From the NCBI RefSeq assembly GCF_013410035.1, contig NZ_JACCBW010000001.1, forward strand, positions 1,364,001 to 1,428,000: DNA of 64,000 bases, read 5' to 3'. The translations under genes and the position numbers were made by a program. The notes beneath the pieces are model-generated. The model saw only the letters and a list, made by a program, of their open reading frames with translations. It made no database searches and was not told where the DNA came from. The stretch's first letter is position 1. The number at the start of each line of letters is the position of its first letter. This stretch comes from Nocardioides cavernae (lineage in GTDB: Bacteria > Actinomycetota > Actinomycetes > Propionibacteriales > Nocardioidaceae). Shown one piece after another: positions 49,734 to 58,220 of the stretch.

Positions 49734-51314
49734 TCACATCCGGAAGATGCCGTAGGACGGCTCGGGGATCGGGGTGTACGAGGTCGCCTCGAGCGCCATG
49801 CCGAGCACGCGACGGGTGTCGGCGGGGTCGATGATGCCGTCGTCCCACAGCCGCGCGGAGGCGTAGTAGGGCGACCCCTGGGTCTCGTACTGCTCGCGGA
49901 TCGGCGCCTTGAACGCCTCGACCTGCTCGTCGGTCTCGAGGTCGTTGCGGACCGTGGCGAGCACCGAGGCCGCCTGCTCACCACCCATCACCGAGATCCG
50001 CGCGTTGGGCCACATCCAGAGGAACCGCGGGTCGTACGCCCGCCCGCACATACCGTAGTTGCCGGCGCCGAAGGAGCCGCCGATCACGACGGTGAACTTC
50101 GGGACGACGCTGCACGCGACGGCGGTGACGAGCTTGGCGCCGTCACGGGCGATGCCCCTGTTCTCGTACTCGCGCCCGACCATGAAGCCGGTGATGTTCT
50201 GCAGGAACACCAGTGGGATCTTGCGCTGGTTGCACAGCTCGATGAAGTGCGCGCCCTTGAGCGCCGACTCGCTGAACAGGATGCCGTTGTTGGCGACGAT
50301 GCCGACCTCGCGGCCGAAGATCCGCGCGAACCCGCAGACCAGGGTGTCGCCGTAGAGCTTCTTGAACTCGTGGAACCGGCTGCCGTCGACCACGCGACGG
50401 ATGACCTCGCGCACGTCGTAGGGCGTACGGGTGTCGGTGGGCACGACGTCGTAGATCGTCTCGGGTGCCTCGTGCGGCTCCTCGACCTCGGCGGACGGCG
50501 TACGCGCGGGGGTGGCGGCGGGCAGGGTGTCGACGATGGAGCGGACGATGGCCAGCGCGTGCGCGTCGTCCTCGGCGAGGTGGTCGACCACGCCGGACGT
50601 GCGGGCGTGGACGTCGCCGCCGCCGAGGTCCTCGGCACTGACGACCTCGCCGGTCGCCGCCTTCACCAGCGGCGGGCCACCGAGGAAGATCGTGCCCTGG
50701 TTGCGCACGATGACCGTCTCGTCCGACATCGCGGGCACGTAGGCCCCGCCGGCGGTGCACGAGCCCATCACGCTGGCGATCTGCGGGATGCCCCGGGCCG
50801 AGAGGTTCGCCTGGTTGAAGAAGATCCGGCCGAAGTGCTCGCGGTCGGGGAACACCTCGTCCTGCATCGGCAGGAACGCGCCGCCGGAGTCGACGAGGTA
50901 GATGCACGGCAGGTGGTTCTCCGCCGCAATCGTCTGCGCGCGCAGGTGCTTCTTGACCGTCATCGGGTAGTAGGTGCCGCCCTTGACGGTCGCGTCGTTG
51001 GCGACGACGACGCACGGACGCCCGGACACCATCCCGATCCCCGCCACGACCCCCGCCGACGGCACGGCGTGCTCGTCGGCGTCCCCGCCCGTGCCGGGTC
51101 CGTACATGCCGTGTGCCGCCAGCGGCGCCAGCTCGAGGAAGGGGCTGCCCGGGTCGAGGAGGCGGTCGATGCGGTCGCGGACCAGCAGCTTGCCGCGACC
51201 GGTGTGCTTCGCGCGCGCGGACTCCGACCCGCCCTGGCGCACCCGGGCCAGCCGGGCGCGCAGGTCGTCGACGAGCTCGCGCATGGTCGGGGAGGAACTC
51301 AGGGAGTCGGCCAC
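49734..51314 (-). CDS. mccB: Methylcrotonyl-CoA carboxylase carboxyltransferase subunit
   Basis: A 526-residue crotonase-fold carboxyltransferase. The segment [17 protein letters not shown] is characteristic of MCC beta subunits, and the C-terminal half has [33 protein letters not shown]. It moves CO2 from biotin on MccA to methylcrotonyl-CoA in leucine breakdown. The start GTG at 51314 lies next to a TAACCT -10 hexamer and a palindromic operator shared with the tetR gene. The mccA start lies 38 bases after its stop. Confidence 0.93.
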   Translation of the reverse strand: MADSLSSSPTMRELVDDLRARLARVRQGGSESARAKHTGRGKLLVRDRIDRLLDPGSPFLELAPLAAHGMYGPGTGGDADEHAVPSAGVVAGIGMVSGRPCVVVANDATVKGGTYYPMTVKKHLRAQTIAAENHLPCIYLVDSGGAFLPMQDEVFPDREHFGRIFFNQANLSARGIPQIASVMGSCTAGGAYVPAMSDETVIVRNQGTIFLGGPPLVKAATGEVVSAEDLGGGDVHARTSGVVDHLAEDDAHALAIVRSIVDTLPAATPARTPSAEVEEPHEAPETIYDVVPTDTRTPYDVREVIRRVVDGSRFHEFKKLYGDTLVCGFARIFGREVGIVANNGILFSESALKGAHFIELCNQRKIPLVFLQNITGFMVGREYENRGIARDGAKLVTAVACSVVPKFTVVIGGSFGAGNYGMCGRAYDPRFLWMWPNARISVMGGEQAASVLATVRNDLETDEQVEAFKAPIREQYETQGSPYYASARLWDDGIIDPADTRRVLGMALEATSYTPIPEPSYGIFRM

Positions 51315-51321
51315 CGGCTCA

Positions 51322-51339
51322 GGTTAGCGATCGTTAACC
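51322..51339. promoter_or_regulatory. TetR operator overlapping the mccB -10 box
   Basis: GGTTAGCGATCGTTAACC, an 18-bp near-perfect palindrome (one mismatched pair). On the minus strand its end plus one base forms TAACCT (51326-51321), six bases before the mccB GTG. It shares GGTTAG-N6-(C/T)TAACC with the site before tetR. Confidence 0.75.
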
Positions 51340-51350
51340 TCCGGTGTCCA

Positions 51351-52535
51351 TCAGGCCGGGCTCGCGGGCGGAAACTCCGCGTGCAGCGTGGTCCCGCGAC
51401 CGGGCTCGGACTGGAGCGTGAGCAAGCCGCCCGCTGCCGCCACCCGCGCCTCCATGCCGAGCAGGCCGCCGATCGCGACCTGCCGACGGTCGAAGCCGCT
51501 CCCGTCGTCGCTGACGGTGAAGGACAGGTGCGGGTGCCCCCGCAGCGTCACCAGCACCTCCGTGGCGCCGGAGTGCTTGGCCGCGTTGGTCAGGGCCTCG
51601 AGGATGCAGAAGTAGGCCGCCGTCTCGACCTGCCGGCTCGGCCGGTCGAACTCCGCGATGTCGAGCGTCACCGGCACCGTCGAGCGACGGGCGGTGGACT
51701 GCAGGGCGGCGACCAGCCCGCGCTCGGTGAGCAGCGGCGGGTAGATGCCGCGGGCGAGCTCACGGAGCTCGGTGACGACCTCACGGTTGTCGGAGGCGAG
51801 CTGGTCGAGCAGCTCCGCCGCACCGTCCTGGCGACCGGCGACCAGCTCCTTGCGAGCCCGCTCGATCGTCACGCTCATCGCGAGCAGGCGCTGCTGGGCG
51901 CCGTCGTGGAGGTCGCGCTCGATGCTGCGGCGGGCTGCGTCGGCGACCTCGACGATCCGCATCCGCGACTCGACGAGCTGGCTCGACTGCTCCTGCAGGC
52001 GGGTGTACGCCCCGCGCACGAGGAAGACGACGACGGCGACGCCCGGCGGCAGCGAGGCCGCGATGACGATGGCATTGATCCACCAGACGTCGTTGAGCGC
52101 CTCCGTACGACGCCACTCGCCGAGGGCGGCCACGCTCGCGCTGCCCGCGACGGCCACGATGCTCAGCGCGGTGATCCAGCGACGACCGAGGTAGGGGAAG
52201 CCGACGAGCAGCGGGACCATCGCCAGCAGGGCGGTCAGCGGAGTGAGGTTGGGCGTGGCCCACGTGCCGCCGACGGCGAAGAGCAGCGCGGAGAAGGTGA
52301 GCCCGATGATCGCCGCCGTGGCGCCGTACCTCCGGCACAGTGGCGGGGTGACCAGCATGATGACGATCGAGACGACCATGACGCCGAGGTCGATCTCGAC
52401 CGCGGTGTGCTTGAAGCCGAGGAGGTAGACCGCGGCGAGCGCCAGGGTGGCGGTGGTGAGGGCGATGAGGTTGATGCGCATCAGCCAGCGCAGGGCCGGG
52501 TCGAGGGCGTCCCAGCCCGCCAGGGCGTTCCTCAT
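51351..52535 (-). CDS. Sensor histidine kinase, NarL-pair type
   Basis: A 394-residue kinase with an N-terminal block of five or six membrane helices (residues 15-175), a HisKA_3 dimerisation domain with the phosphorylated His in RRSIERDLHDGAQQRLL, and a HATPase with EALTNAAKHSGA and DDGSGFDRR. The signal sensed is unknown. ATG at 52535 overlaps the regulator stop by 4 bases. It ends 36 bases before mccB, and the mcc promoter lies in that gap. Confidence 0.9.
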   Translation of the reverse strand: MRNALAGWDALDPALRWLMRINLIALTTATLALAAVYLLGFKHTAVEIDLGVMVVSIVIMLVTPPLCRRYGATAAIIGLTFSALLFAVGGTWATPNLTPLTALLAMVPLLVGFPYLGRRWITALSIVAVAGSASVAALGEWRRTEALNDVWWINAIVIAASLPPGVAVVVFLVRGAYTRLQEQSSQLVESRMRIVEVADAARRSIERDLHDGAQQRLLAMSVTIERARKELVAGRQDGAAELLDQLASDNREVVTELRELARGIYPPLLTERGLVAALQSTARRSTVPVTLDIAEFDRPSRQVETAAYFCILEALTNAAKHSGATEVLVTLRGHPHLSFTVSDDGSGFDRRQVAIGGLLGMEARVAAAGGLLTLQSEPGRGTTLHAEFPPASPA

Positions 52536-53227
52536 CGTCGGGGCGACACCCCGCCGCCGACCCCCGCTTCGCTGAGGAACACCAGCGTCGCCGCCACCCG
52601 GCGGTGCACGGGGGCGTCGGAGGGCAGGTCGAGCTTGGTCAGGATCGAGTTGATGTGCTTCTCCACGGCCCGGTCGGTGATCACCAGCTCGCCCGCGATC
52701 GCGGAGTTGGTCATGCCGCGGGCGACCATCCCGAGGACCTCGAGCTCGCGCGGCGTGAGCCGGTCGAGCAGCGAGTCGTGGCGCCGGGTGCCCGTCGCGA
52801 CCAGCGCGTCGACGACGATCTGGTCGATCACCGAGCCGCCGCCGGCGACCGTGCGCAGGGCCGCGACGAGCTCGTCGACGTCGGCCACCCGCTCCTTGAG
52901 CAGGTAGCCGCGACCGTCGCTCCCCTCGCGGACGAGGTCGAGGGCGTACTCGACGTCGGAGTACTGCGTGAGCGCGACCACGCCGAGGTCCGGGTGGGTG
53001 TGGCGCAGCTCGCCGGCCGCGCGGATGCCCTCGTCGGTGAAGTCGGGGGGCATCCGGATGTCGGTGAGCAGCACGTCGGGACGGTGCTCCTCGACCGCGG
53101 CGAGCAGCTCGGGCAGGCTCGTCGCGGTCGCGACCACCTCGATGTCGTCGTACCCCTCGAGCAGGGCGAGGACGCCGGCGCGGAGCAGGTCTCCGTCCTC
53201 GGCCAGGACTACTCGGATCGGCGGCAT
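52532..53227 (-). CDS. NarL/FixJ-type response regulator
   Basis: A 231-residue regulator. The receiver domain has VLAEDGDLLRAGVLALLEG, the phosphorylated Asp in VLLTDIRMPPDF and switch Lys in YLLKERVADVDELV. The LuxR-type HTH is LTPRELEVLGMVARGMTNSAIAGELVITDRAVEKHINSILTKL. ATG at 53227 starts MPPIRVVLAED; the longer frame upstream is shadow. It pairs with the following kinase. Confidence 0.93.
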   Translation of the reverse strand: MPPIRVVLAEDGDLLRAGVLALLEGYDDIEVVATATSLPELLAAVEEHRPDVLLTDIRMPPDFTDEGIRAAGELRHTHPDLGVVALTQYSDVEYALDLVREGSDGRGYLLKERVADVDELVAALRTVAGGGSVIDQIVVDALVATGTRRHDSLLDRLTPRELEVLGMVARGMTNSAIAGELVITDRAVEKHINSILTKLDLPSDAPVHRRVAATLVFLSEAGVGGGVSPRR

Positions 53228-53233
53228 GCGCGC

Positions 53234-53239
53234 ACTGTA
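53234..53239 (-). promoter_or_regulatory. -10 hexamer TACAGT of the response regulator gene
   Basis: Minus-strand TACAGT six bases before the ATG at 53227; it drives the two-component pair. Confidence 0.5.
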
Positions 53240-53570
53240 GCCACGGATCCCGCGGCGCGTCGGTAGAGCAGGCACCACTCCCGTACGCCCAGCTCGGCCT
53301 CGGTTCACCGTCGATTCCGCAGCCACCGACCGCGTGCGCCGCGAGTCTTTGACCGATGGTGGTGCTACCACCACTGAATCCGCACGCCGCGTCGTCCAGA
53401 CTCGACGTCGGAAATCGCTGCACTGGTCGTGGGGATCAGGTGGGCCGCCGCGGGGGTGCGGCCCACGTGCAGCACCACGAGGACCGGGGAGGCGCACGTG
53501 ATTCCGCTGGCCGTCTGGGAGGCGCCGGAGCGTGAGATCTCGCTCCCGGCACCTCGAACGCCGCGGGGAG
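53240..53570. other. Intergenic region with a TGGTGGT dyad
   Basis: This 331-base stretch lies between the two-component pair and tetR. TGGTGGT-gct-ACCACCA at 53357-53373 is a perfect 7-bp dyad with a 3-base centre, likely a protein-binding site. TTGACC stands just before it (53349-53354). No gene is supported; the reading frames that cross the region extend the flanking genes without similarity. Confidence 0.5.
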
Positions 53571-53588
53571 GGTTAGCAGGCACTAACC
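53571..53588. promoter_or_regulatory. TetR operator overlapping its own -10 box
   Basis: GGTTAGCAGGCACTAACC: perfect six-base arms around a six-base spacer. TAACCT (53584-53589), seven bases before the GTG, is the -10 hexamer. Same arm sequence, length and position as the site before mccB. Confidence 0.78.
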
Positions 53589-53596
53589 TCGAGCTC

Positions 53597-54148
53597 GTGA
53601 CTCCCCGCCGTCAGCAGATCCTCGACATCGCGGCCGAGATGTTCGCCGCGCGGGGGTTCCACGGCGTGTCCGTCGCCGAGCTCGGCGCGGCGTGCGGCGT
53701 CTCCGGCCCGGCGCTCTACAAGCACTTCCAGTCCAAGGACGCGATGCTGGCCGAGATGCTGGTGTCGATCAGCGAGACCCTGCTGGCCGAGGGACGCAGC
53801 CGGGTCGCGAGCGCCGCCGGACCGCGCGAGGCCCTCGAGGCCCTGGTCGAGTGGCACATCCAGTTCGCCATCGAGCACCGCGCGCTGATCGTGGTCCAGG
53901 ACCGTGACTGGAGCAGCCTCCCCGACGAGGCCCGCGAGCGCGTCCGCGCGCTGCAGCGCGCCTACGTCGACGTGTGGGCGACCCAGGTCCGCCTGCAGGA
54001 CCCGACCCTGAGCCCGGAGGCCTCGCGCACCCGCGCCCACGTCCTGTTCGGGCTGCTCAACTCCACCCCGCACAGCGGTCGGCTGCCCGACCCGCAGATG
54101 CACGACGTGCTCCGCGACATGGCCCACGGCGCCCTCGGTCTCGCCTGA
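53597..54148 (+). CDS. TetR-family repressor, probably of the leucine-catabolism operon
   Basis: A 183-residue regulator. The HTH is VAELGAACGVSGPALYKHFQSKD (about 30-52). The ligand-binding half is helical with DVWATQVRLQDPTLSPEASRTRAHVLFGLLNSTPHS. The GTG at 53597 gives the canonical TetR start (TPRRQQILDIAAEMFAARGF). The palindrome just upstream is repeated before mccB, so it likely represses itself and the mcc operon and responds to a leucine-pathway acyl-CoA or acid. The function inference comes from the operator pair. Confidence 0.85.
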   Translation: MTPRRQQILDIAAEMFAARGFHGVSVAELGAACGVSGPALYKHFQSKDAMLAEMLVSISETLLAEGRSRVASAAGPREALEALVEWHIQFAIEHRALIVVQDRDWSSLPDEARERVRALQRAYVDVWATQVRLQDPTLSPEASRTRAHVLFGLLNSTPHSGRLPDPQMHDVLRDMAHGALGLA

Positions 54149-54192
54149 GATCCGGTCCCGCCGGCTCGCCCTCCTCACCCCGTCCCGCCCGA

Positions 54193-54198
54193 TAGGGT
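54193..54198 (+). promoter_or_regulatory. -10 hexamer TAGGGT of the ferritin gene
   Basis: TAGGGT ends six bases before the ATG at 54205. Confidence 0.55.
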
Positions 54199-54204
54199 GA
54201 GGCC

Positions 54205-54717
54205 ATGAAGCTGAGCGCCACCCTCGAGAACGCCTTCAACGCCCAGATCACGCTGGAGTTCCAGGCATCGCTGGTCTACCGCCAGCTCGCCATCGAGCTC
54301 GAGATCATGGACCTCCCGGGCATGGCCGCCTGGCTGCGACACCAGGCGGACGAGGAGATCGTCCACGCCAACAAGTTCATCGACCACGTGGCCGACCGCG
54401 ACAACCATCCCCGGATCGGTGCGACGTCCGCGCCGAGTCCGGCGATCACCTCCGTGCTGGACGCGTTCGAGGCAGCCCTCGCGCACGAGCAGAAGGTCTC
54501 CGCGTCGATCCGCGACCTCTACCGCCTCGCCGAGTCCGAGGGCGACCTGGACTCGCGTCCGCTCCTCAACTGGTTCCTCGAGGAGCAGATCGAGGAGGAG
54601 GCGACCGTCAGCGAGATCGTCGGGCGCGTGAAGCTCATCGACGACGACGGCCCCGGCCTGCTCCGCCTCGACGAGGAGCTCGGGATGCGTCCCGTCGCGA
54701 CCACCGAGGCGCGCTGA
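54205..54717 (+). CDS. Ferritin-like iron storage protein
   Basis: A 170-residue four-helix protein of the bacterial ferritin type (NAQITLEFQASLVYRQLAIE, ADEEIVHANKFIDHV, EQIEEEATVSEIVGRVKLI). The ferroxidase ligands Glu/Glu/His pattern is visible (LEFQAS, EEIVH, EQKVS, EEQ). It stores iron in a 24-subunit shell. No Dps-type or haem-binding Met of bacterioferritin is obvious. Confidence 0.9.
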   Translation: MKLSATLENAFNAQITLEFQASLVYRQLAIELEIMDLPGMAAWLRHQADEEIVHANKFIDHVADRDNHPRIGATSAPSPAITSVLDAFEAALAHEQKVSASIRDLYRLAESEGDLDSRPLLNWFLEEQIEEEATVSEIVGRVKLIDDDGPGLLRLDEELGMRPVATTEAR

Positions 54718-54748
54718 GTCCCCTCTCGACCCACGCCGCCGGGGGTGC

Positions 54749-55438
54749 TCACCAGTCGCTGAACGGGTCCTCGCGACCGAGCAGCCGCGCCGCGCGCACG
54801 GCGGCGTCCTCGGCGACAGCGAGGTCGTCGAGGGTCTCCTCGTCCTGCCCGTCGTCGTCGGGACGTAGGTCGGGTGCGGGGCGGGTCAGTGCGTGCAGGT
54901 CGCGCAGCACCCGGTCGCGGGACAGGCCGCGCAGGTGGGTGAGCACGAACGGGTCGACCTGGATCAGCCACGCCAGCTGGGTCAGCACGGCGAGCGCGTG
55001 CGGGCACGGGTCGAGCCATGCCTCGCACGTGCAGGCCGAGCCCAGCTCGCCGCCGTACGGCAGCAGCTCGACGCCTGCCTCCTCCACCGCCTCGACGAAG
55101 GAGTGCGGGAGCTGCCCGGCGAGCAGCGCGCCGATGCGTCCGGACTCCGCCGCGACCAGCTCGGTGACCGCGGCGGCGTCGCCGTCGTCGAGGACCGGCA
55201 CGCTGACCTCGACGGTGTAGGCGTCCTGGCCGTCGGTGACGGCTGCGACCGCCCCGCCCGCGGTGACGGTGATGGAGCCGACGGCGCCGGAGCGCGCGAG
55301 CGTACGCCCGGCGCGGAGGTCCTTCTCGCCGAACGCCGCCTCCTCCACCGCGCGCACCACGGCCTTGCTCCACCACGTGCCGGCACCACCGCCGCGCCGG
55401 GGCGGGAGGCGGGGGTGGGTGACGCTGCCCGTGCTCAT
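54749..55438 (-). CDS. SWIM zinc finger protein
   Basis: A 229-residue protein. The SWIM finger is ACTCEAWLDPCPHALAV (CxCx7CxH, about 125-140). The N-terminal half is a helical/beta domain (GSVTHPRLPPRRGGGAGTWWSKAV), and the acidic tail ends EDPFSDW. It overlaps the SNF2 helicase by 4 bases (ATGA) and the pair is common in actinobacteria. It probably gives DNA or partner binding to the helicase. The acidic linker (RPDDDGQDEETLDD) may contact other proteins. Confidence 0.88.
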   Translation of the reverse strand: MSTGSVTHPRLPPRRGGGAGTWWSKAVVRAVEEAAFGEKDLRAGRTLARSGAVGSITVTAGGAVAAVTDGQDAYTVEVSVPVLDDGDAAAVTELVAAESGRIGALLAGQLPHSFVEAVEEAGVELLPYGGELGSACTCEAWLDPCPHALAVLTQLAWLIQVDPFVLTHLRGLSRDRVLRDLHALTRPAPDLRPDDDGQDEETLDDLAVAEDAAVRAARLLGREDPFSDW

Positions 55439-58137
55439 CGCCGTGGCACGGGTCGGAGCGCGACGAGGTCGCGCAGCTCGTCGTCGGAGAGCTCGGTGAG
55501 GGCGGTCTCGCCGCGCGACAGGACCGAGTCGGCCAGCGAGCGCTTGCGGGTGAGCAGCTCGGCGATCTTCTCCTCGATGGTGCCCTGCGTGACGAAGCGG
55601 TGGACCTGCACCGGCCGGGTCTGGCCGATCCGGTAGGCGCGGTCGGTGGCCTGGTCCTCGACGGCAGGGTTCCACCAGCGGTCGAAGTGGATGACGTGGT
55701 CGGCGCGGGTCAGGTTGAGGCCGGTCCCGCCGGCCTTGAGGGAGAGCAGGAAGACCGGCGTCTCGCCGGCCTGGAAGCGGGCGACCATCTGCTCGCGCTG
55801 CCGCACGGGGGTGCCGCCGTGGAGGAGCTGGTGGGGCACGCCGGCGGCGCCGAGGTGGCGGACGAGCAGGTCGGCCATCGCGACGTACTGGGTGAAGACG
55901 AGTACCGCTCCGTCCTCGGCCATGACGGTGCCGACGAGCTCGTCGAGCAGCTCGAGCTTCTCCGACCGGCCCCGCAGCTTGGGGTTGGGCTGGCGCAGGA
56001 AGTGGGCCGGGTGGTTGCAGATCTGCTTGAGCCCGGTCAGCAGCTTGAGCACCAGGCCCCGGCGGGTGTCCTCGTCCGCCTCCTCGATGCGGCGCATCGA
56101 CTCGCGCACCAGCGTCTCGTAGAGGACGGCCTGCTCACGGCTCAGGCCGAGGAGGTGGTCGGTCTCGGTCTTGGCCGGCAGCTCGGGCGCGATGCCGGGG
56201 TCGGACTTGCGGCGCCGCAGGAGGAAGGGGCCGATCAGGTCGGCGAACTGCCGGGCCTTGGTGGGCTCGAGGCCCGACTCGATCGGACCGGCCCAGACCT
56301 TGCGGAAGGCGTTGCGGCTGCCGAGCAGGCCCGGGATCGCCCAGTCGAGGATCGACCAGAGCTCGGTGAGGTCGTTCTCGACGGGGGTGCCGGTGAGGGC
56401 GATGCGGGCCGTGCTCGGGATCGTGCGGAGCGCGCGGGCCGCGGCGGAGCGGGAGTTCTTGATGTGCTGCGCCTCGTCGGCGACGACGACGTCCCACGGG
56501 ACCTCGGCGAGGAGCGCGGCGTCGTTGCGCATCGTGCCGTAGGTCGTCAGCACGAAGCCGTCCTCCACGCCGTCGAGGTCGCGCGCGCTGCCGTGGTGGC
56601 GGCGCACGGCGACTCCCGGCGCGAAGCGGCGGATCTCGGCCTCCCAGTTGCCCAGCAACGAGGTCGGGCACACGACCAGGGTCGGGCCGCTCCCGCGGTG
56701 GAGGTGCAGCGCGATGACGGTGATCGTCTTGCCGAGCCCCATGTCGTCGGCCAGGCAGGCGCCGAGCCCGAGCGAGGTGAGCTCGGCCAGCCAGGTCAGT
56801 CCGCGCCGCTGGTAGTCGCGCAGCTCGGCCCGCAACGCGCCCGGCACCTCGACCAGGTCGCCGGTCACCGCGCCGCGGACCCGGTCGCGGACCGTGAGCA
56901 GGCTGGCCCCGACGACCGCCTCGTAGGGGGCGTCCTCGATGTCGACGACGCCGGTGAGCGTCGCCGCCAGCGCCTGCACCGGCGTCACCGTGCGGATGAG
57001 CCGCTTGCGGGCGCGCTTGATGACGGCCGAGTCGACCGCCACCCAGTTGTCGCGGAGCTTGATGATCGGGCTGGTCGTGCGGGCCAGCTCGTCCATCTCG
57101 TCCTCGGTCAGCTCCTCCCCGTGCAGGGAGAGTTGCCACTCGAAGCCGAAGAGCGCCTGCGGTCCGAAGAGCCCGTCCTTGAGCGCCTCCTCGCGCGGCG
57201 CCGTGGAGGCCCGCTGCCCGAGCTGGACGCGCTGGGTGACCTCGCGGTCGAGGTACTTCGGCCACATCACGGGATGGCCGGCCTCGGTGAGCGCGGCGGC
57301 GCCACCGTCGAGGAGCGAGAGGATCTCGTCGGAGTCGAGGGCGATCTCGTCGGGCACCCGGAGGTCGAGGAGCCGGTCGAGCACCGGCCACGCGTCCGCG
57401 GCCGAGCGCAGCGCGATCGCCGCGTGCGTACGGGCGCGCTCGCCGAACCCGTGCGCGGCGTCGGGACCGGACTCGGCCCACAGCTCGGAGGCGTCGGCGA
57501 GGTGGGCGGCGTTGTCGGCGGCGTGCACCTGGAGCACGAGGCGCACGCCCCCGGCGACGAGCTCCTCCTCGTCGGCCTCGACGCGGAAGGAGATCGAGAC
57601 GAGGTGCGGGCGGTCGTCCTTGCCGCGCGCGCGGATCCGCGCGATCCGCTGCTGCAGCTGGTCGCTGAAGTCGTCGGGGGCGGCCGCGCGGGGTGCAGGC
57701 GTACGGCCGGCGTCGACCCGCTGCCGGGTGCGGCCGGGCGTGGTGCGCGGCATCGTGTCGACGACGGCGTCCAGGAGCCCGCGGACCATGCCCTCGGCCG
57801 TGGCCTCGTCGAAGCCCTCCCACGCCCGCGACCTGGCGAGCTCGCCGATCCGTCGCTCGTCGTCGACGTCGAGGCCGGCGACCTGCCAGTGCCGGCCCTC
57901 GGGGTCGGGGGCGAACCGGCCCGAGGCCACGAGCTGCAGCCCGAGCAGCGCCGCGCCGGCGAGCATCGCGACGGACGGGTGCACGTCGGGCTGGTCGCGG
58001 ACCTTGCCGAGCACCGGCAGGGCGCCGCGGATCGGCATCACGATGGTGCGACGGTCGTCGGTGAACTCGATGGAGCCCTCCCGCGGCGGCTCGCCGACCA
58101 GCAGCCGGGCGGGACCGGTGACCGGGACAAGGCTCAT
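55435..58137 (-). CDS. SNF2-family DNA-dependent ATPase/helicase
   Basis: A 900-residue SNF2/RapA-like ATPase. The motor has Walker A ADDMGLGKTITVIA (about 462), the DEAQ box in VVADEAQHIKNS (about 553), motif III ALTGTPVENDLTELWS, and the C-terminal lobe with VFTQYVAMADLL, SLKAGGTGLNLT and QATDRAYRIGQTRPVQV. The N-terminal 420 residues are a family-specific region. It moves along DNA to displace proteins or support repair. ATG at 58137 (MSLVPVTGPARLL) has GAGAGG upstream; an 18-codon extension is possible. Confidence 0.93.
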   Translation of the reverse strand: MSLVPVTGPARLLVGEPPREGSIEFTDDRRTIVMPIRGALPVLGKVRDQPDVHPSVAMLAGAALLGLQLVASGRFAPDPEGRHWQVAGLDVDDERRIGELARSRAWEGFDEATAEGMVRGLLDAVVDTMPRTTPGRTRQRVDAGRTPAPRAAAPDDFSDQLQQRIARIRARGKDDRPHLVSISFRVEADEEELVAGGVRLVLQVHAADNAAHLADASELWAESGPDAAHGFGERARTHAAIALRSAADAWPVLDRLLDLRVPDEIALDSDEILSLLDGGAAALTEAGHPVMWPKYLDREVTQRVQLGQRASTAPREEALKDGLFGPQALFGFEWQLSLHGEELTEDEMDELARTTSPIIKLRDNWVAVDSAVIKRARKRLIRTVTPVQALAATLTGVVDIEDAPYEAVVGASLLTVRDRVRGAVTGDLVEVPGALRAELRDYQRRGLTWLAELTSLGLGACLADDMGLGKTITVIALHLHRGSGPTLVVCPTSLLGNWEAEIRRFAPGVAVRRHHGSARDLDGVEDGFVLTTYGTMRNDAALLAEVPWDVVVADEAQHIKNSRSAAARALRTIPSTARIALTGTPVENDLTELWSILDWAIPGLLGSRNAFRKVWAGPIESGLEPTKARQFADLIGPFLLRRRKSDPGIAPELPAKTETDHLLGLSREQAVLYETLVRESMRRIEEADEDTRRGLVLKLLTGLKQICNHPAHFLRQPNPKLRGRSEKLELLDELVGTVMAEDGAVLVFTQYVAMADLLVRHLGAAGVPHQLLHGGTPVRQREQMVARFQAGETPVFLLSLKAGGTGLNLTRADHVIHFDRWWNPAVEDQATDRAYRIGQTRPVQVHRFVTQGTIEEKIAELLTRKRSLADSVLSRGETALTELSDDELRDLVALRPVPRR

Positions 58138-58207
58138 GCAGGACCTCTCGGCAGGACGGGCAACAGGGACGCTAACGCCTCGGACCGACAACGAGTTCCC
58201 GCGTTGC

Positions 58208-58213
58208 TAGCGT
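58208..58213 (+). promoter_or_regulatory. -10 hexamer TAGCGT of the dipeptidase gene
   Basis: TAGCGT ends seven bases before the ATG at 58221. Confidence 0.5.
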
Positions 58214-58220
58214 CGTCGGC

